Source: Vibrio aerogenes (GTDB lineage: Bacteria > Pseudomonadota > Gammaproteobacteria > Enterobacterales > Vibrionaceae). Taken from it: DNA of 64,000 bases. Where the stretch lies: assembly GCF_024346755.1 (NCBI RefSeq), contig NZ_AP024861.1, forward strand, positions 2,294,001 through 2,358,000, written 5' to 3'. The notes under the pieces are model-generated. The model had not been told where the DNA came from. It was given only the letters and a program-made list of their open reading frames with translations, and searched no databases. Shown one piece after another: positions 47,432 to 56,947 of the stretch. A program made the position numbers and the translations under genes. Every line of letters begins with the position of its first letter. Within the stretch, counting starts at the first letter, position 1.

Positions 47432-48313
47432 TTAATATAAACCGGAGAGTCTTTGTCGTTTTCTAATCACACCATCAATGATCTCAGCTATCTGTTCCGG
47501 CTGCTCGAGATGGCAGTGATGTCCACCGGATAAAGTATGCATGGTGAGATCGGCCATCAAACTCATCCGTTCAGGTAATATCAGAGACGCATAACCTTCT
47601 GTCCCGCGAATCAGGGTCGCCGGACATTGAATCGCTTTGAGAATCGCCGTTGCATGAGATTCTGCCATCCGGTACAACGAGTCTGCGGATAACATGGGGT
47701 CAGCACGCCAGTACCAACGATCATCACGCTGCACCAGTCCCCGTTCAACAAGGGGACGGATATGCTTTTCCGCCACGCCGGAACGGTGGGCTCTGAGTGT
47801 CAGCGCCTGCTGAAAACTCCTGAACCCTTTATTCACGGTTTTCCTGCGAATCCGCTCCCGGCTGAGTATGCCGGTTCTTAATCGTTCGACCCCGTTATCC
47901 GGCGACTCAGCCAGTGGCCCAAGCGCCTCAATGAGTATTATATCACTTATCTTTTCCGGAAAAGCGGCACTATAGCAACTCGCAATTAATCCACCAAGAG
48001 AATGACCGGCTAAAATCACAGTTTTCGCCGGGATGTCTTCCAAAACTTGATGAACATCATCTATGTAATCATGGAACGTGTAATAATTCCCGGTGGATTT
48101 ATGACCGGAAAAGCCATGTCCGGGCAAATCAAGCGCACAAAAATGAACACCGGGTGTCTCTGTCTCCAGACGGGATAATAACGGACTAAAACTGGCAGCA
48201 TTATCCAGCCAGCCATGTAAAAAAACGACTGAAATACCTGTTTCGGAAGGAGAGCCGGATTCAATTGCGGCCAGTTGATTCCCATAAATAGGGTAGGTTT
48301 TTTGCGTTAGCAT
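47432..48313 (-). CDS. Alpha/beta hydrolase
   Basis: About 293 residues. The fold motifs are VVFLHGWLDNAASF (oxyanion HG), DLPGHGFSG, the nucleophile elbow AGHSLGGLIAS, and a late GGHHCHLEQP supplying the catalytic His. It fits serine esterases such as those next to fadD in vibrios. The substrate is unknown. I use ATG 48313 (MLTQKTYPIYG), where homology to the fold begins; ATG 48352 is possible. A minus-strand neighbour of fadD, so a role on acyl esters is possible. Confidence 0.82.
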   Translation of the reverse strand: MLTQKTYPIYGNQLAAIESGSPSETGISVVFLHGWLDNAASFSPLLSRLETETPGVHFCALDLPGHGFSGHKSTGNYYTFHDYIDDVHQVLEDIPAKTVILAGHSLGGLIASCYSAAFPEKISDIILIEALGPLAESPDNGVERLRTGILSRERIRRKTVNKGFRSFQQALTLRAHRSGVAEKHIRPLVERGLVQRDDRWYWRADPMLSADSLYRMAESHATAILKAIQCPATLIRGTEGYASLILPERMSLMADLTMHTLSGGHHCHLEQPEQIAEIIDGVIRKRQRLSGLY

Positions 48314-48453
48314 GATGTTACATTTAAGTGCCAGCTCATCAGAACAGATCATACCACCCGTGATCATCAGAAACGGGTGGAAAAAGAGAATATTACAACA
48401 AGATGACCGTAACATCACGAATAAACTACAGCGGTGCTGGTTCAGCGCCGGGC

Positions 48454-48771
48454 TCAGATGTAAATATCCACACCCATCATCTGTGCCAGTTCTTCCCGGC
48501 GGGTCTGATTCATGACATCAAAATATTCTTCCAGTGCTTTTCTGGCACGGCCTTCCGGCAAGTCATACTGCAGATTATTCTGATAACTTTCTGCATTTTT
48601 AATTGCTTCTAAAGAATGAGAAACAGCGTGGGCAACCGGTGTCGGTTGGCGGGCACTATCAACCGCAGACTTTGGTTTTCCGGCACCCTGCTTCTTGCCC
48701 GCCTTCGATGTTTTCGATGATTTTCCTGTCCCCGAAATACCCGGTGGCGGTAATCCCTGAATCGAAACCAT
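48454..48771 (-). CDS. Conserved hypothetical protein (Vibrio-type)
   Basis: 105 residues. The first ~50 are a low-complexity Lys/Ser/Gly/Pro-rich basic stretch, followed by two helices with SHSLEAIKNAESYQNNLQYD and RARKALEEYFDVMNQTRREEL, ending MMGVDIYI. No membrane span or known domain. It sits between the hydrolase and tsaB in the same direction. Function not recognised; the basic tail could bind nucleic acid. Confidence 0.7.
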   Translation of the reverse strand: MVSIQGLPPPGISGTGKSSKTSKAGKKQGAGKPKSAVDSARQPTPVAHAVSHSLEAIKNAESYQNNLQYDLPEGRARKALEEYFDVMNQTRREELAQMMGVDIYI

Positions 48772-48832
48772 ATCACTCCTTTAGTCTGTTGACTTTGTCT
48801 GTTGAGAATAGCCCTGTTCTGAGAATAGTCGC

Positions 48833-49534
48833 TTATGTGCGACCCGGCAGTTTTTTCCAGGCCACCTGATCCCGCAGATAAACCGGACTGGCTTCCTCTG
48901 CTTTCACCGTTTCGCCCCGTTGCCATGCCAGTGTGGCCAGAAAAGCAATATCTTCTGCATCAGGATAAAGCACGTCACCGGGATCAACCCTGAACGGCAG
49001 ACCGGACAACTCACCCTGATATGCCTGCCAGCCGGTTCCGGCACCATACCATGATTCCGGCTCTGAATTCATCTGTGAGACCAGGATTTCTGGCGCAATC
49101 ACACACTCGGATTCAAGTGCCTGCCAGCCACCATCTTCCTGACGGCGATAACGCCCCCAGTAAACTTCACTCATCCGGGCATCAATTGCGGCTGCAACCA
49201 GTGTCGCCCCGGCCTGCCGGTATGCACCCTGTGCCATTGCTTCGAGCGTTGAAACCGGAATCACAGGCAAAGCCGCCCCAAACGCCAGCCCCTGTGTAAT
49301 CCCGACACCAATCCGGACACCGGTAAAACTACCCGGTCCGCGGCCGAATGCCAGTGCGTCAAGTTCGTTCAGTGTCATGCCTGACTCTTTCAGCACTTCA
49401 TCAACCATCGGTAAGATCTTTTGTGCATGCCCTCTGGGTGACACTTCCCGGCGAACAAACCATTGGCTATGAACCACCAGCGCCACAGAACAATGTTCTG
49501 TTGACGTATCAATCGCAAGAATTTTTACGCTCAT
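48833..49534 (-). CDS. tsaB: tRNA threonylcarbamoyladenosine biosynthesis protein TsaB
   Basis: 233 residues. An ASKHA-fold partner that activates TsaD in making t6A37 in ANN-decoding tRNAs. It starts [20 protein letters not shown] and has the conserved [23 protein letters not shown] (split in family as GPGSFTGLR) and [11 protein letters not shown]. Slightly longer than E. coli TsaB (231). It lies 60 bases after yoaA on the minus strand. Confidence 0.95.
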   Translation of the reverse strand: MSVKILAIDTSTEHCSVALVVHSQWFVRREVSPRGHAQKILPMVDEVLKESGMTLNELDALAFGRGPGSFTGVRIGVGITQGLAFGAALPVIPVSTLEAMAQGAYRQAGATLVAAAIDARMSEVYWGRYRRQEDGGWQALESECVIAPEILVSQMNSEPESWYGAGTGWQAYQGELSGLPFRVDPGDVLYPDAEDIAFLATLAWQRGETVKAEEASPVYLRDQVAWKKLPGRT

Positions 49535-49593
49535 TTAACTCTCTAATTTCACTCTCAAATTTATTTGCTGTCAGGAATGATCAGACATTGTTT

Positions 49594-51654
49594 TCAATTC
49601 AGGGTTTTCAGTTCAGGCTCATCCTGATTTTCAATCACCATTTCAACGTCTTCAACGTCTTCAACGTCTGAACCCATGTCTTCCACTTCTGAACCCATGT
49701 CTTCCACTTCTGAACCAACGTCATTTTCAGGGTGCGCTTCAGCAGTGATCTGCTGCAAAAACTGCTGCACCCGACTCAGGTCTCTGGTTCTCGGAATCGG
49801 CGGTAAACTGGCAAGAAATACGCTGCCATAGTCACGGGTTACAAGCCGGTTATCACAGATAATCAGCGCCCCTTTGTCCTGCGTATCCCGGATCAGGCGA
49901 CCCACCCCCTGTTTGAGGGTAATCACGGCTTCCGGTAACTGAACCTGCTCAAACGGGTCTCCCCCTTGCAGGCGGCAATCTTCAATCCGGGCTTTCAGCA
50001 GCGGGTCATCCGGTGCAGTAAAGGGTAATTTGTCGATAATAACACAGCTTAGCGCATCGCCTCTAACGTCAATCCCTTCCCAGAAAGCGCCGGTTGCGAC
50101 CAACAAAGCATTGCCCAGTGACATAAACTCAGCCAGTGTTTTCCGTTTGCTGGTTTCTCCCTGAAGTAACACCGGCAGTTCAAGTACATCCCGGAAGCGC
50201 TCACCCAGTTCACGCATCATATGATGGGAAGTACAGAGGAAAAAACAACGCCCCTGATTTTGCCGGATCACAGGCGTCAGCATTTCCACCAGTTTATCAG
50301 CCATGCCCGGAGAATTGGGTTCAGGCAAATACCGGGGCACACATAAACGAGCCTGAGCCAGATAGTCGAACGGACTGGGCAGGGAAAATTGCTTCTGAGG
50401 TTCCAGCCCCAGACGATGACTGAAATGACTGAAATCATCATTCACCGCCAGCGTGGCGGAAGTAAAAATCCATGCACCCGACTTCATTGCCATCTGCTCA
50501 CGAAATTTTTCAGCCACAGACAATGGTGTAATATGCAAACCGAAATGACGCTGCGTGGTATCAAACCAGTAAGAATAACCGGGGACAGAGACATCACATA
50601 CCCGCTTTAACCGGGCTTTAATCAGCGTGGTCCGTTCAAATGCACTATCCAGCAACTGACTCCGTCCCAGCGCGATTTTCAGAACTTCATCCGCAAACTC
50701 AAGGCTCTCTTCCAGTCGTTCCACAGCGGCTTTAACCCGCGGCTGGGCAACCATATCGCGCCAGTTACCCCGCTGTCCGGTTTCTCCCAGACTAACCCGG
50801 ATATCCAGTGCTGTGTGTGTCAGTTTTTCACTGACCTTTTGCAACTGACGCATGTCTTTGGCTTCGGTGCGATAACCTATCTCTATATCCTTAGCCAGTT
50901 CCGTCACCTGCCTGCTGGTCAAAGACTGACCGAAATACTGACTGGCAATATCCGGCAACTGGTGTGCTTCATCGAATATAAAGATATCAGCCTCAGGAAT
51001 CAGTTCACCAAACCCTGTTTCTTTCAAAGCCAGATCAGCCAGAAAAAGATGATGGTTGACAACCACAACATCGGCATCCATCGCCTTCTTTCTTGCTTTG
51101 GATACAAAACAGTCCTGATATGACGGACATTCCCGGCCGATACAATTATCATTGGTCGAAGTAATGGTTGAAATAACCGGGCTGTCTTCCGGCAAAACCT
51201 CGCACTCACCAAGATCGCCGGTTTGTGTCGCAGAAGCCCATTCCCGGACCTGAATTAACTGAGAAAAGCGCTGTTCATCGACTTCCGGGCTGTGACTTTC
51301 CATAATTTGCCGGTTCAGTCGTTCAAAGCACAGGTAATTGGCCCGGCCTTTCAGCAAAGAGATCTGGCCGAAGAAAGACAGAGCCTTCACCATCAGCGGT
51401 AAGTCACGGTGGAATAATTGTTCCTGCAAATTTTTCGACCCGGTACTGACAATCACTTTTTTGCCGCTCATCAGGGCCGGAATCAGGTAGGCGAAGGTTT
51501 TTCCGGTGCCGGTACCGGCTTCAACCACCAGTTGGGTTTGATCTGTAATTGCCTGTTCGACAGCTTTAGCCATATCAATCTGGGCTTGTCTGGCCTGAAA
51601 GCCCGGAATCGCCTGACTCAGAGCCCCACCGGCAGAAAAAATCGTCTCGGTCAT
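49594..51654 (-). CDS. yoaA: DinG-family ATP-dependent helicase YoaA
   Basis: About 686 residues, an SF2 XPD/DinG-type 5'-3' DNA helicase. Walker A is VVEAGTGTGKTFAYL, the DEAH box FIFDEAHQLPD, and motif VI QGVGRLIRD. Iron-sulfur cysteines are seen in GRANYLCF and NCIGRECPSYQDCF. In E. coli YoaA works with HolC in replication repair. The ATG 51654 (MTETIFSAGG) is the conserved start. The C-terminus has an acidic repeat (VGSEVEDM units) encoded by 21-bp and 9-bp tandem repeats, absent from the helicase core. Confidence 0.93.
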   Translation of the reverse strand: MTETIFSAGGALSQAIPGFQARQAQIDMAKAVEQAITDQTQLVVEAGTGTGKTFAYLIPALMSGKKVIVSTGSKNLQEQLFHRDLPLMVKALSFFGQISLLKGRANYLCFERLNRQIMESHSPEVDEQRFSQLIQVREWASATQTGDLGECEVLPEDSPVISTITSTNDNCIGRECPSYQDCFVSKARKKAMDADVVVVNHHLFLADLALKETGFGELIPEADIFIFDEAHQLPDIASQYFGQSLTSRQVTELAKDIEIGYRTEAKDMRQLQKVSEKLTHTALDIRVSLGETGQRGNWRDMVAQPRVKAAVERLEESLEFADEVLKIALGRSQLLDSAFERTTLIKARLKRVCDVSVPGYSYWFDTTQRHFGLHITPLSVAEKFREQMAMKSGAWIFTSATLAVNDDFSHFSHRLGLEPQKQFSLPSPFDYLAQARLCVPRYLPEPNSPGMADKLVEMLTPVIRQNQGRCFFLCTSHHMMRELGERFRDVLELPVLLQGETSKRKTLAEFMSLGNALLVATGAFWEGIDVRGDALSCVIIDKLPFTAPDDPLLKARIEDCRLQGGDPFEQVQLPEAVITLKQGVGRLIRDTQDKGALIICDNRLVTRDYGSVFLASLPPIPRTRDLSRVQQFLQQITAEAHPENDVGSEVEDMGSEVEDMGSDVEDVEDVEMVIENQDEPELKTLN
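49642..49729 (-). repeat. In-frame tandem repeats at the 3' end of yoaA
   Basis: TTCAACGTC three times (49642-49668), then TCTGAACCCATGTCTTCCACT twice (49667-49687, 49688-49708) and a degenerate third (49709-49729). All are multiples of three and lengthen an acidic tail. Confidence 0.9.
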
Positions 51655-51860
51655 GATATCAAGGGAAAATGAATAATAGGCGATTATGGCAGGTTTCAGC
51701 ACAGAGTGCGATCTCTTCCGGAGGCTGTGTTGAAGACCTGAAACAAGCCGTCAGAAATCAACCATGACTCTTAAGAAAAAGAGATGATACAGAAAGGGTG
51801 TCCGGCTATCAGGCGCAACAGCCGGATAATGCAATCCGATAAAAGTTACTGAAAAACAGC

Positions 51861-52061
51861 TCACCTCCGGTTCAGGTAACGATGTAACCAGGGAGAAGCT
51901 TCAACGCCATTATCCCGCGTGGCGATCATTTTTGCTGCATCCGCTGGCGAAACCCGGTTTTCCCACATTTCTTCCAGTACCTCTTCATCGACGGTATTTT
52001 CCCCGAGAATTTTATTCACGCGTTCGCTATACAAACGCCGGGCAAGCAGATCTTTGTCCAT
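51861..52061 (-). CDS. Small conserved protein of unknown function
   Basis: 66 residues (MDKDLLARRLYSERVNKILG...HRYLNRR), mostly helical, acidic centre and basic ends, no signal peptide or membrane span. ATG 52061 has GAGGT about 9 bases upstream; the in-frame ATG at 52091 lacks a site. It lies between yoaA and purU. Family not recognised; it is not YoaH by sequence. Confidence 0.65.
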   Translation of the reverse strand: MDKDLLARRLYSERVNKILGENTVDEEVLEEMWENRVSPADAAKMIATRDNGVEASPWLHRYLNRR

Positions 52062-52445
52062 GGCAACTACCTCAACTATGTTTAACAACACTCACAAGTC
52101 ACAACAGTTATATCCAGGCAACCTCAGCACAGTATCTTCAGGTTGTTTGGCTATCAAAATTCAAAAAACCATTCCAAAATCATAAACCTGTCATTTCAAC
52201 TGAAGGAAATGATTATTCATCCATTTTTACAGTGGTATTGTCAGACAAACGATTGCTTTTCTGACGCATGCAAATAAAACCATTTGCATACCTGCTGCCA
52301 TTCCGGAAATTCCGTTTATTTATTTTGTTGAAACTATCTTAAGAATAGATTAATTATATCCGTTACGCCGTGGGATCTGTCATTATTGAGGCAATCCTGA
52401 AATTGTTTTTAGCTCAAAAAAATTCGTCGGAAACTATCAGTCATT
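52062..52445. promoter_or_regulatory. Gap upstream of purU
   Basis: 384 AT-rich bases without a gene. The only notable structure is an 8-bp inverted repeat ATGCAAAT (52268-52275), AAAACC, ATTTGCAT (52282-52289), a possible operator or small hairpin about 160 bases before purU. Confidence 0.4.
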
Positions 52446-53279
52446 ATGGAAAGAAAAACACTCCTCACCCACTGTGTGGATGAGCCCGGATTAATCGCCA
52501 AGATAACCAATATCTGTTACAAGTATCAGCTGAATATTATTCATAATAATGAATTTGTTGATAACACCTGCGGCCACTTCTTCATGCGTACCGAACTGGA
52601 AGGCAATTTTAATGATGAAACACTGCGCGATGATCTCAACCATGCACTGCCGGAAGGCGCTCAGTACAAGTTAGTGGATTCTTCCCGCAAACGCATTGTG
52701 ATCATGGTGACCAAAGAAGCACACTGTTTGGGTGATATTCTGATGAAAAGCTTTGATGGTGCGCTGGATGTGGAAATTGCTGCGGTCATTGGCAATTATG
52801 ATCGGTTGCAAGGCCTGACAGAACGATTTGATATTCCTTATCATTGTATCTCTCATGAAGGGCTGGAACGTGAAGCACACGAACAGCAAATGACAGAAGT
52901 CATCGATCAGTATCAGCCTGACTATATTGTACTGGCAAAATACATGCGGGTCCTGACGCCCTCATTTGTTGAAAAATATCACCACCGGATTATCAATATC
53001 CACCACAGTTTCCTGCCGGCATTTATCGGTGCTAAACCCTATCTTCAGGCTTATCAGCGTGGGGTGAAAATTATTGGTGCAACAGCTCATTTTGTCACCA
53101 ACGATTTAGATGAAGGGCCAATCATTAAACAGGATGTGATTCCGGTTGATCACACTTTTAGTGCTGAAGATATGGCTCAGGCCGGACGGGATGTTGAAAA
53201 AAATGTTCTCAGCAAAGCACTGAACAAAGTGCTGAATGACCATGTTTTTGTTCACGGCAACAAAACCGTCATTCTGTAA
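52446..53279 (+). CDS. purU: Formyltetrahydrofolate deformylase
   Basis: 277 residues. Hydrolyses 10-formyl-THF to formate and THF, balancing one-carbon pools and supplying formate to PurT. An ACT domain is at the N-terminus (about 1-80; LLTHCVDEPGLIAKITNICY), followed by a formyltransferase fold with LAKYMRVLTPSFVEKY, the catalytic Asn/His region INIHHSFLPAFIGAKPY and GATAHFVTNDLDEGPII. Monocistronic with its own terminator. Confidence 0.96.
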   Translation: MERKTLLTHCVDEPGLIAKITNICYKYQLNIIHNNEFVDNTCGHFFMRTELEGNFNDETLRDDLNHALPEGAQYKLVDSSRKRIVIMVTKEAHCLGDILMKSFDGALDVEIAAVIGNYDRLQGLTERFDIPYHCISHEGLEREAHEQQMTEVIDQYQPDYIVLAKYMRVLTPSFVEKYHHRIINIHHSFLPAFIGAKPYLQAYQRGVKIIGATAHFVTNDLDEGPIIKQDVIPVDHTFSAEDMAQAGRDVEKNVLSKALNKVLNDHVFVHGNKTVIL

Positions 53280-53289
53280 CAGCCTCCAT

Positions 53290-53325
53290 CACGGCAGCAA
53301 ACCTCTGAATGCTGCCGTGCTTTTC
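53290..53325 (+). terminator. Terminator of purU
   Basis: CACGGCAGCA (53290-53299) / TGCTGCCGTG (53310-53319) stem of 10 bp, then CTTTTCCCCCTTTTT. Confidence 0.85.
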
Positions 53326-53459
53326 CCCCTTTTTCCGGGAACCCCGTTCAAAGTTTATGATTGTTCCTGCTAAAGTTATCACGTAGGATCAAAAACGATT
53401 CACACGGGCTTGTCGCCTGAATCAAAAAACTTCAATCCATCCAAAGCAGCCGGAAAGCT

Positions 53460-55325
53460 ATGAAAGCAATATTTAAATTTATCGGAACTCTCTTTAAGTG
53501 GATTTGGAAGTGTATCACTTTCATCCGTGTCACTCTCATGAACCTGGTGTTCTTAATTCTTCTGCTGGTCATTTATGGCGCCTATTTACAGTCAGTTGAT
53601 GAAACGGAAGTTTCTGCGCCACGCCAGCCTTCTGCACTGGTCCTGAATTTATCCGGTCCGATTGTTGAAAAGGCCTCTTATCTCAAACCGATCGATTCCA
53701 TCAGTCACTCTGTACTCGGTGAATCCTTACCAAAAGAAAACGTGCTGTTTGATATTGTCGATACCATTCGTCATGCCAAAGATGACAAGCAAATCACCGG
53801 TCTGGTACTGTCTTTACAGGAAATGTCTGCCACGAATCTGACCAAGCTGCGCTACATTGCCAAAGCAATTAATGAATTTAAGAGCAGCGGTAAAATGGTA
53901 TTCGCGGTCGGTGATATTTATACACAAAGTCAATATTATCTTGCCAGTTACGCCGACAAAATCTATATGTCCCCGGACGGTCTGGTGATGCTGAAAGGTT
54001 ACAGTGCTTATGGGATGTACTACAAAACCCTGCTGGATAAACTTGATATCAACACACATATTTTCCGGGTCGGGACGTATAAATCCGCCGTTGAACCCTT
54101 TATCCGTAATGACATGTCTGAAGCTGCACGCCGGGCCAATTACCGCTGGGTCAACCAGTTGTGGGACGGCTACCTGAAGGATGTGGCAACCAACAGACGT
54201 ATCTCCAAAGATGATCTGAATCTTTCAATGGACGAATTCCTCAGCCGTCTGAAGTATGTGAAAGGCGATGTTGCACGTTTATCCCGGCAAATGGGACTGG
54301 TTGATGAGCTGTTATCCCGCAAAGCCATCCGGGATAAACTGGCACAGATATTTGGCAGTGACGGAAAAGACGGTTATATGTCGGTTGACTACTATGATTA
54401 TCAGGCCTCACTGCCGCAGAAAGTAACCTATAAAAATAATCAGATTGCGGTTGTCGTTGCCTCCGGCACCATTATGGATGGCAAACAATCTCAACGAAAT
54501 GTGATCGGCTCTGAAAACATCACCGCACTATTGCGGGAAGCGCGTATGGATGATCAGGTGAAAGCCGTCGTGCTTCGGGTGGACAGCCCCGGAGGCAGCG
54601 CATTTGCTTCCGAAGTCATCCGCAATGAAATCGACGCCCTGAAAGAAGCCGGGAAACCCGTGGTGGTTTCAATGTCCAGCCTGGCGGCCTCCGGGGGATA
54701 CTGGATTTCGTCCAGCGCAGACAAAATTATCGCCCAGCCAACAACCCTTACCGGTTCTATTGGTATCTTCAGTGTCATCACCACATTCGAGAAAAGTCTC
54801 GATCGTATCGGGGTTTCTACCGATGGTGTCGGTACAACGCCCTTCTCTGGTCAGGGCGTCGTAACCGGTTTTTCTGACGGGGCGAAAAAAGCGCTGCAAA
54901 TGACGATTGAACACGGTTATCACCGCTTTATTTCTCTGGTCGCAGACCACAGGCATATGACGCTTCCTGAAGCCGATAAAATTGCGCAGGGCCGGGTATG
55001 GACCGGAAAAGATGCACTGGACAATGGTTTGGTTGATCAATTAGGTGATTTTGATGACGCCGTCCGCGCGGCCGCAGAACTGGCGAAACTCAAACCACAT
55101 CAGTATCAGCTTGACTGGATGGAAGAACCCCTTTCACCGATGGAAAAAATACTGATGGATGTGGTTTCTGAAACCCGCGCCTCTCTGGGACTGAATATTG
55201 AATCGCTGGTACCAGAGTCGCTCAGACCTGTCACCCAACAAATGATCAGTGATTCCTCATTCCTGAATGCGCTGAATGATCCACGGGGCCAATATGCTTT
55301 CTGTCTGAATTGTCAGGTGAAATAA
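53460..55325 (+). CDS. sppA: Signal peptide peptidase SppA, 67 kDa type
   Basis: 621 residues with duplicated S49 domains, as in E. coli SppA. One N-terminal membrane anchor (about 24-45) precedes a periplasmic/membrane-facing catalytic body. The catalytic lysine is K208 in FRVGTYKSAVEPFIR and the nucleophile S411 in SSLAASGGYWISSSADKI. It degrades cleaved signal peptides in the membrane. It carries its own terminator before ansA. Confidence 0.97.
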   Translation: MKAIFKFIGTLFKWIWKCITFIRVTLMNLVFLILLLVIYGAYLQSVDETEVSAPRQPSALVLNLSGPIVEKASYLKPIDSISHSVLGESLPKENVLFDIVDTIRHAKDDKQITGLVLSLQEMSATNLTKLRYIAKAINEFKSSGKMVFAVGDIYTQSQYYLASYADKIYMSPDGLVMLKGYSAYGMYYKTLLDKLDINTHIFRVGTYKSAVEPFIRNDMSEAARRANYRWVNQLWDGYLKDVATNRRISKDDLNLSMDEFLSRLKYVKGDVARLSRQMGLVDELLSRKAIRDKLAQIFGSDGKDGYMSVDYYDYQASLPQKVTYKNNQIAVVVASGTIMDGKQSQRNVIGSENITALLREARMDDQVKAVVLRVDSPGGSAFASEVIRNEIDALKEAGKPVVVSMSSLAASGGYWISSSADKIIAQPTTLTGSIGIFSVITTFEKSLDRIGVSTDGVGTTPFSGQGVVTGFSDGAKKALQMTIEHGYHRFISLVADHRHMTLPEADKIAQGRVWTGKDALDNGLVDQLGDFDDAVRAAAELAKLKPHQYQLDWMEEPLSPMEKILMDVVSETRASLGLNIESLVPESLRPVTQQMISDSSFLNALNDPRGQYAFCLNCQVK

Positions 55326-55357
55326 CGATAAGCATCACACACAGAAAACCACTTCAG

Positions 55358-55385
55358 GGGATGATTCTTTCATCCCTTTTTTTAT
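55358..55385 (+). terminator. Terminator of sppA
   Basis: GGGATGA (55358-55364), loop TTCTT, TCATCCC (55370-55376), then seven T. Confidence 0.88.
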
Positions 55386-55444
55386 TGTTAAACAAATGTA
55401 TAATCAGCGGCCTTATTGAACAGGAAATAAAGTAAACTTCAGTC

Positions 55445-56458
55445 ATGGAAAAAAAACATATCTACATCGCCTACACCGGTGGCACCATCGGTATGCAGAA
55501 GTCATCTCACGGCTATATTCCTGTGGCAGGTTTCATGGAAAAACAGCTGGCGGCCATGCCGGAATTCCATCGTCCTGAAATGCCTGAATATACAATTCAT
55601 GAATATACGCCTCTGATTGATTCATCAGATATGACCCCGGAAGACTGGCAAACAATTGCAGATGATATCCGGGAAAATTATGACCAATATGATGGTTTTG
55701 TCATTCTCCATGGGACAGACACAATGGCCTATACCGCATCAGCGTTGTCTTTTATGCTGGAGAATCTGGGTAAGCCTGTGATTGTGACCGGCTCGCAAAT
55801 CCCGCTGGCTGAACTTCGTTCAGACGGTCAGGCAAATCTGCTGAATGCACTGCATATTGCAGCAAATTACCCGATCAATGAAGTGACCCTGTTCTTCAAT
55901 AATCAGCTGATGCGGGGAAATCGCAGTACCAAATCTCATGCAGATGGTTTTAACGCATTCACTTCGCCGAATCTGCCGCCATTGCTTGAAGCGGGTATCA
56001 ACATCAAGGTCAGCAGCGATGTTGTACTCAATCAGCAACCCGAAGGCGAATTTCGTGTCACGAATATCACGCCCCAGCCTGTCGGTGTGATCACTATGTA
56101 TCCGGGCATCTCTCATGAAGTGATTCGCAATACTCTGCTTCAGCCAGTCAATGCCATGATTCTGCTCACTTTCGGGGTCGGTAACGCACCTCAAAACAAA
56201 CCACTGCTCGAGCAACTCAAAGATGCATCAGACAGAGGTGTGATTGTGGTCAATCTGACGCAATGTCTGGCCGGAAAAGTTAACATGAGTGGCTATGCCA
56301 CTGGCTGTGCACTCGCTGATGCCGGTGTCATCAGCGGGTTCGATATGACCCCGGAAGCGGCACTGGCTAAACTTCATTATCTGCTGAGTCAGGGGCTGAC
56401 TTATCAGGAAGTGAAAGCTGAAATGCAAAAAGTATTGCGGGGAGAAATGACCCTGTAA
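55445..56458 (+). CDS. ansA: Cytoplasmic L-asparaginase I
   Basis: 337 residues, type I length. Hydrolyses asparagine to aspartate and ammonia. First catalytic Thr in YTGGTIGMQKSSHGY, second in VILHGTDTMAYTASAL, plus GNRSTKSHADGFNAF. No signal peptide, unlike periplasmic AnsB. It lies downstream of sppA with a terminator between them. In E. coli ansA also neighbours sppA. Confidence 0.96.
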   Translation: MEKKHIYIAYTGGTIGMQKSSHGYIPVAGFMEKQLAAMPEFHRPEMPEYTIHEYTPLIDSSDMTPEDWQTIADDIRENYDQYDGFVILHGTDTMAYTASALSFMLENLGKPVIVTGSQIPLAELRSDGQANLLNALHIAANYPINEVTLFFNNQLMRGNRSTKSHADGFNAFTSPNLPPLLEAGINIKVSSDVVLNQQPEGEFRVTNITPQPVGVITMYPGISHEVIRNTLLQPVNAMILLTFGVGNAPQNKPLLEQLKDASDRGVIVVNLTQCLAGKVNMSGYATGCALADAGVISGFDMTPEAALAKLHYLLSQGLTYQEVKAEMQKVLRGEMTL

Positions 56459-56540
56459 ATACAGATCATTTTCACCGGCTTTCCCCGGAAAGCCGGACTC
56501 TGTTCATCTCACCAGAGTCTGCCTCTGATAAGCGGCACGG

Positions 56541-56846
56541 TTATTCATCACTATCCGGCATCGAATCACTGGTTTTAACCCGCAAAATCTCATGCTCATC
56601 TTTTAATTTAAACTGTTGCCTGAGTTCAGATTTCGGCTTCAGACAAACTTCACCACCTGCTGCAATTGTCATATGTTCAGGTTCTGTATTATGCTTAGAC
56701 TGAAACAGCATCACCGCCTGAATACAGGCATCGCGCTGTTCCTGAGAAAGTGTTGTACCTTCAGGCCATTTGCCGGTTTCGACTGCATAAAGCAAACGCT
56801 GGTATGCTTCGGGTGTAATAATTTCTGTTAATTGTTGAGCATTCAT
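56541..56846 (-). CDS. yeaC: DUF1315 family protein YeaC
   Basis: About 101 residues. It starts MNAQQLTEIITPEAYQRLLY and has AVETGKWPEGTTLSQEQRDACIQAVMLFQSKHN, the DUF1315 core (split for length here). Function unknown. The ATG at 56846 matches the family start; an in-frame ATG at 56867 would add seven residues. Convergent with ansA. Confidence 0.88.
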   Translation of the reverse strand: MNAQQLTEIITPEAYQRLLYAVETGKWPEGTTLSQEQRDACIQAVMLFQSKHNTEPEHMTIAAGGEVCLKPKSELRQQFKLKDEHEILRVKTSDSMPDSDE

Positions 56847-56947
56847 AGGATTCTCTGTTTGAATCATTCACTGAGAATACACATAATGGTTGCCTCACAT
56901 TCAACGTCAAGAAATACGCAATCAATACGAGTATTTGATCACAAGCC

